Below are positions 61,915-64,000 of a stretch of DNA of 64,000 nucleotides, piece by piece (positions within the stretch are counted from its first letter, which is position 1; each line of letters begins with the position of its first letter). The position numbers and the translations under genes were made by a program. The DNA lies in assembly GCA_964414585.1 (NCBI GenBank), contig CAYPXR010000041.1, positions 7,034-71,033 on the forward strand. Reading direction: 5' to 3'. The DNA comes from DATEMU01 sp964414585 (GTDB taxonomy: Bacteria > Planctomycetota > Phycisphaerae > UBA1845 > UTPLA1). Under the pieces are notes generated by a model, which saw only the letters and a program-made list of their open reading frames with translations, was not told where the DNA came from and searched no databases.

Positions 61915-62016
61915 GCGCAAACGAGCGCAATCGAGTGCAAACACGGGCGTTTTTTGGGGCGGAAACGAGCGGAAACGAGCGGAAAAAAGTCCGCAGATGG
62001 CGCAGATGATCGCAGA
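61915..62016. repeat. Decameric tandem repeats
   Basis: Three short runs with a period near 10 bp: GCGCAAACGA-type (61915-61944, three diverged units), GCGGAAACGA-type (61959-61988, three units) and CGCAGATGG/CGCAGATGAT-type (about 61992-62016). No gene covers them. Confidence 0.7.
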
Positions 62017-62236
62017 TTTTTTCTTTCGGAAAATAGCGGTAGACTTCGGAGCGGGAAGTCGGAATAGCGATTCTTGGGACCGAATTCGACATGGGCGCGA
62101 AATTCCTCCCGGCAACGTGACGCAACCGTCGCCGTCGCGAACCTAACAATATCCTAACTAATATGGCATCGAATTTGAAAAAGTCAAGTCGGTCCGCTGG
62201 TTTTTTTTGTTTGGGGATTTCCCGGTTTGTCGATCT

Positions 62237-62263
62237 AAAAAAAGCCCCGCCGCCATCGCGGGG
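62237..62263 (-). terminator. Rho-independent terminator-like hairpin, minus strand
   Basis: On the minus strand a CCCCGC / GCGGGG stem with a short GC-rich loop is followed by C and seven T. It lies downstream of the 21-bp array and would end a minus-strand transcript crossing it. Confidence 0.55.
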
Positions 62264-62293
62264 AAAAACAAGGGGCCGCTTCGCCGGGTCGGT

Positions 62294-62482
62294 TCAAACG
62301 ACAGTTCTCTTGACCGTTTCAAGAACTGATTCGCGCGGTTGGGGGATTGAAACGTTCGTTTCAGGAGTTTATTCGCGCGAATAACGATCTTAAACGCGCG
62401 TTTCAACAGTTTAACCGCGCGTGTAAGGTTCTTAAACGGTCGATTCCGGTTCTTACACGCGCGTTTAAAGAGCTTAAACGAC
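62294..62482. repeat. 21-bp-period array with palindromic unit junctions
   Basis: Nine diverged units of exactly 21 bp (boundaries at 62315, 62336, 62357, 62378, 62399, 62420, 62441 and 62462). On the minus strand many units start CGCG and end ACG or TCG. Several unit junctions are palindromic, for example TTATTCGCGCGAATAA (perfect, 62369-62384) and AAACGCGCGTTT. Arm sequences differ between junctions while pairing is partly kept. The units are not identical and there are no spacers, so it is not a CRISPR. One minus-strand frame is open through the array and gives heptads such as AFKIVIR and ANKLLKR, but it has no ATG and follows a stop. Confidence 0.8.
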
Positions 62483-62695
62483 CGGCTGAATCGTCCTTAT
62501 AGTCGTCTGGACGGTTGAGTCGAGCGATGGAGCCTGGGACTTATCGACACTGGGGTTGGGTACGGCGTTCTTTTCATTGGCGCGAGCGGGTTCGGATATT
62601 TCCGCAAGGTGCGTGGAAATCCGCAGGCCGGCGGAACGCAACTTGATGCTGTGATTCCCGGCGGCGATGTCATTGTCGGGTTCGTTGCTGCTCAT
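62474..62695 (-). CDS. Possible small protein upstream of the 21-bp array
   Basis: 73 codons, beginning MSSNEPDNDIAAGNHSIKLR and ending QPVV, with the TAA stop inside the first array unit. Composition is protein-like but no family is recognised and the ribosome-binding site is weak. It could be real, a leader peptide, or chance. Confidence 0.3.
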   Translation of the reverse strand: MSSNEPDNDIAAGNHSIKLRSAGLRISTHLAEISEPARANEKNAVPNPSVDKSQAPSLDSTVQTTIRTIQPVV

Positions 62696-62948
62696 AAGGG
62701 CCTATCGGCGTCGGGAGCCGCGATTCGGGCGGAGAAATGGCCTATTTCCGGTCAGGCACGGGGATTGCCACGAGAACGGTGGTCAGGGGGAGTTTTCAGG
62801 TTCGGGCACAGGCGGATTGGGGGGTATTTTCACGCGAGGGCGGGAGCGTGGGCGGTTGGGCTGCGTGTTTTGCGGACGATGCGCCGACGTAGAGTGTCAT
62901 ATTCAAGGCACTCATTTTGAAAGTGATTTGGAAATATCTAACATTTCG

Positions 62949-62977
62949 TTGGCTTCGCGGAGTTATCGGGGTATAAT
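62949..62977 (+). promoter_or_regulatory. Promoter for the PEP-CTERM gene
   Basis: TTGGCT (62949-62954), a 17-bp spacer and a perfect TATAAT (62972-62977), 63 bp upstream of the start. The 13 bp ending in the -10 are identical to those before the DCN-repeat gene. Confidence 0.55.
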
Positions 62978-63039
62978 GGAAAAAAGAGCATAGGCATCTA
63001 TCCCGAGGCGCGCGAGCTTGCCGAGCGTAGGGGATGGTC

Positions 63040-63786
63040 ATGGGCAAGAGGATTCGATTACTAATCTTGGCTGGGACGGTGAGCGCGACGTTTTGCGCAT
63101 CAGCGTCGGCCCCTGCGGATATCATCGTGCAACAGCTTCCATATCCCTGGGGAGGCCCGGGGTCGGATACACTATTTCGTGATCCTTTCAGTCAAATCGC
63201 ATGGCAGCAAACGGCGGACAATTTTCTAATTTCTGCACCTGCTACAATAAGACAAGTGTCTTGGTGGGGCCTTTACGGCGGGTCGGAAATGCCGGTCACG
63301 CCTCCTCCTCCGGTTGAAACAATGCGCGTAAGATTCTACCCCGCGCGAGCGGGCGACGGACTGCCGGACGACGACAACATTCTCTTGGAAGAATATCACA
63401 TGGATGTCGTTCGAGCCGCAACAGGAGACACAGTCCATGTCGGTGGCAATCCTCCTGAGTATCATTATCAGGTCGAACTCGATACCCCACTCTCCTTAGA
63501 TTCGACAACGCTTTACTGGTTGGAGATTGTTCAGATTGGAAATGTTGATTCAGCCTTCCGTTGGGAGAGCGGCTACGGGATCATAAACGGCCACGCCTAT
63601 AGAAACTCGATCGGTGACTATTGGCGGATAAGCGCTAGTAGTCAAGCGTTTGAACTGTCTACCGTACCCGAGCCATCGTCGGCATTTTTCTTATTCCTCG
63701 TAATCGCTTTCATGATCCGTTGCCGCTCACATGTTCGCTGTAACTGTTTACCGTCTTGCAATGGTTCGCGTCGATCAGTCCAGTAG
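63040..63786 (+). CDS. PEP-CTERM sorting-signal exported protein
   Basis: About 248 aa. The ATG at 63040 is preferred because GGGG lies at proper spacing; an ATG at 63034 is in frame. Signal peptide (IRLLILAGTVSATFCASASA). The mature part is beta-rich with no recognised family (QTADNFLISAPATIRQVSWWGLYGG...VETMRVRFYPARAGDGLPDD), resembling the generic domain of many PEP-CTERM proteins. Near the C-terminus is VPEPSSAFFLFLVIAFMIRCRSH: the PEP motif, a hydrophobic stretch and basic residues. About 19 further residues (VRCNCLPSCNGSRRSVQ region) follow, unusual for this signal, which normally ends after the basic tail. Base composition is visibly less GC-rich than the EPS cluster. An exosortase would be needed; none is in the window. 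Confidence 0.75.
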   Translation: MGKRIRLLILAGTVSATFCASASAPADIIVQQLPYPWGGPGSDTLFRDPFSQIAWQQTADNFLISAPATIRQVSWWGLYGGSEMPVTPPPPVETMRVRFYPARAGDGLPDDDNILLEEYHMDVVRAATGDTVHVGGNPPEYHYQVELDTPLSLDSTTLYWLEIVQIGNVDSAFRWESGYGIINGHAYRNSIGDYWRISASSQAFELSTVPEPSSAFFLFLVIAFMIRCRSHVRCNCLPSCNGSRRSVQ

Positions 63787-63802
63787 CTGGCGTCTCGTCT
63801 GC

Positions 63803-63819
63803 TGATCGTCTCACGATCA
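63803..63819. other. Short perfect hairpin after the PEP-CTERM gene
   Basis: TGATCG, a 5-nt loop (TCTCA), then CGATCA, 16 bp after the stop codon. No T-tract follows, so its use as a terminator is uncertain. Confidence 0.3.
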
Positions 63820-63876
63820 ACAATTATCCGATCTTCTATATGAATGCGGCAGTCGGAGGACTGCGGGGAGCTGGCC

Positions 63877-64000
63877 ATGGATGGCAGCCGGTTGATACGT
63901 GCACTGAATGCGAAGACTGATCAGGGCCGTTCCCACTGGCTGCAGTTGGAGCTTAATGCCCTGCATCGACAGCTTGATCAATATCACGAAGACATGCTGG
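63877..64000 (+). CDS. N-terminus of an unidentified protein (runs off the window)
   Basis: Open from an ATG at 63877, with GGGGAG about 6 nt upstream, to the window end (41 codons). An ATG at 63844 is in frame and would add 11 residues. The visible part (MDGSRLIRALNAKTDQGRSH...) looks helical, with LNALHRQLDQYHEDML suggesting a coiled coil. No family can be named. Confidence 0.5.
   Translation, partial: MDGSRLIRALNAKTDQGRSHWLQLELNALHRQLDQYHEDML

Noticed and set aside
62294..62482. CRISPR array
   Set aside because: Units are contiguous and diverged, with no identical repeats, no unique spacers and no cas genes nearby.
62609..62993. Two overlapping plus-strand frames upstream of the PEP-CTERM promoter
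   Set aside because: Gly/Arg-rich, with no ribosome-binding site and no recognisable pattern; they overlap each other and the promoter region.
1..64000. tRNA or rRNA genes
   Set aside because: I looked for T-arm-like and rRNA-like sequence and found none convincing; a covariance-model search would be decisive.

Overview
The window looks like a chromosome segment of a high-GC, diderm member of the Planctomycetota, possibly from the Phycisphaerae side. I infer this from content, not from a database match. Clues are two secreted proteins ending in dockerin/EF-hand-like modules, one of them with long runs of DCNxNGxxDxC repeats; a PEP-CTERM protein; an LptD-like outer-membrane assembly protein; peptidoglycan and DAP genes (murI, dapA, dapF); and a PUFA-synthase-like megasynthase operon. 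I saw no rRNA, tRNA or CRISPR array.

Layout. 1-2.3 kb (minus): the start of a GT-C membrane glycosyltransferase and a secreted glucose/sorbosone dehydrogenase-like protein. 2.4-5.3 kb: an FHA protein, HemW and a TAT-exported metallophosphoesterase. 5.3-10.75 kb (minus): ruvB, ruvA, ruvC, cysS, ispF and dapF. 10.8-26.1 kb (minus): a three-gene operon in the order pfaD, pfaA, pfaC, encoding a secondary-lipid (PUFA-type) synthase: an FMN enoyl reductase, KS-AT-ACP-ACP-KR-DH, and KS-CLF-AT followed by four hotdog folds. 26.2-34.7 kb: a SurA/PpiD-like anchored protein, an acyl-CoA thioesterase, murI, a HEAT lipoprotein, dprA, a DUF2203 protein, a zinc-ribbon membrane protein and an M20 amidohydrolase. 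34.8-38.6 kb (plus): a tight operon of pdxJ, dapA, a membrane protein and a TAT-exported Ntn asparaginase. 38.7-47.8 kb: a small protein, a PIN-TRAM (YacL-like) protein, a DUF6265 protein, an NhaD-type antiporter, a DCN-repeat secreted protein and LptD. 48.3-61.8 kb (plus): an exopolysaccharide (Wzy-type) cluster with a SPOR/TPR lipoprotein, Wza-like export protein, Wzz-like protein, degenerate BY-kinase-like protein, ligase/polymerase, flippase, glycosyltransferases and sugar-phosphate transferase. 61.8-64 kb: a repeat-rich intergenic region, a PEP-CTERM protein and the beginning of an unidentified gene.

The most unusual features are repeats. (i) Short elements (a 28-bp direct repeat used twice, a 30-bp perfect palindrome, a 31-bp heptamer repeat and ATTTCGG heptamers) lie in frame inside coding sequences. 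In the megasynthase genes they fall in interdomain linkers, and in dapF in a probable surface loop; the same 31 bp occurs in both dapF and pfaC. (ii) Related heptamer-based inverted repeats sit in several intergenic gaps and reach the stop codons of dapF, pfaC and dprA. (iii) At 62294-62482 there is a diverged array with an exact 21-bp period whose unit junctions are often palindromic; a terminator-like hairpin lies downstream on the minus strand. I could find no named family for it.

How the genes work together: the pfa operon probably makes a long-chain, possibly polyunsaturated acyl product. It would need a phosphopantetheinyl transferase encoded elsewhere. The EPS cluster contains nearly every step of a Wzy-dependent pathway: initiating transferase, glycosyltransferases, flippase, ligase/polymerase, Wzz and Wza. 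Its putative kinase lacks the Walker A lysine. Start codons were moved from the longest open frame where a ribosome-binding site or family N-terminus supported it.
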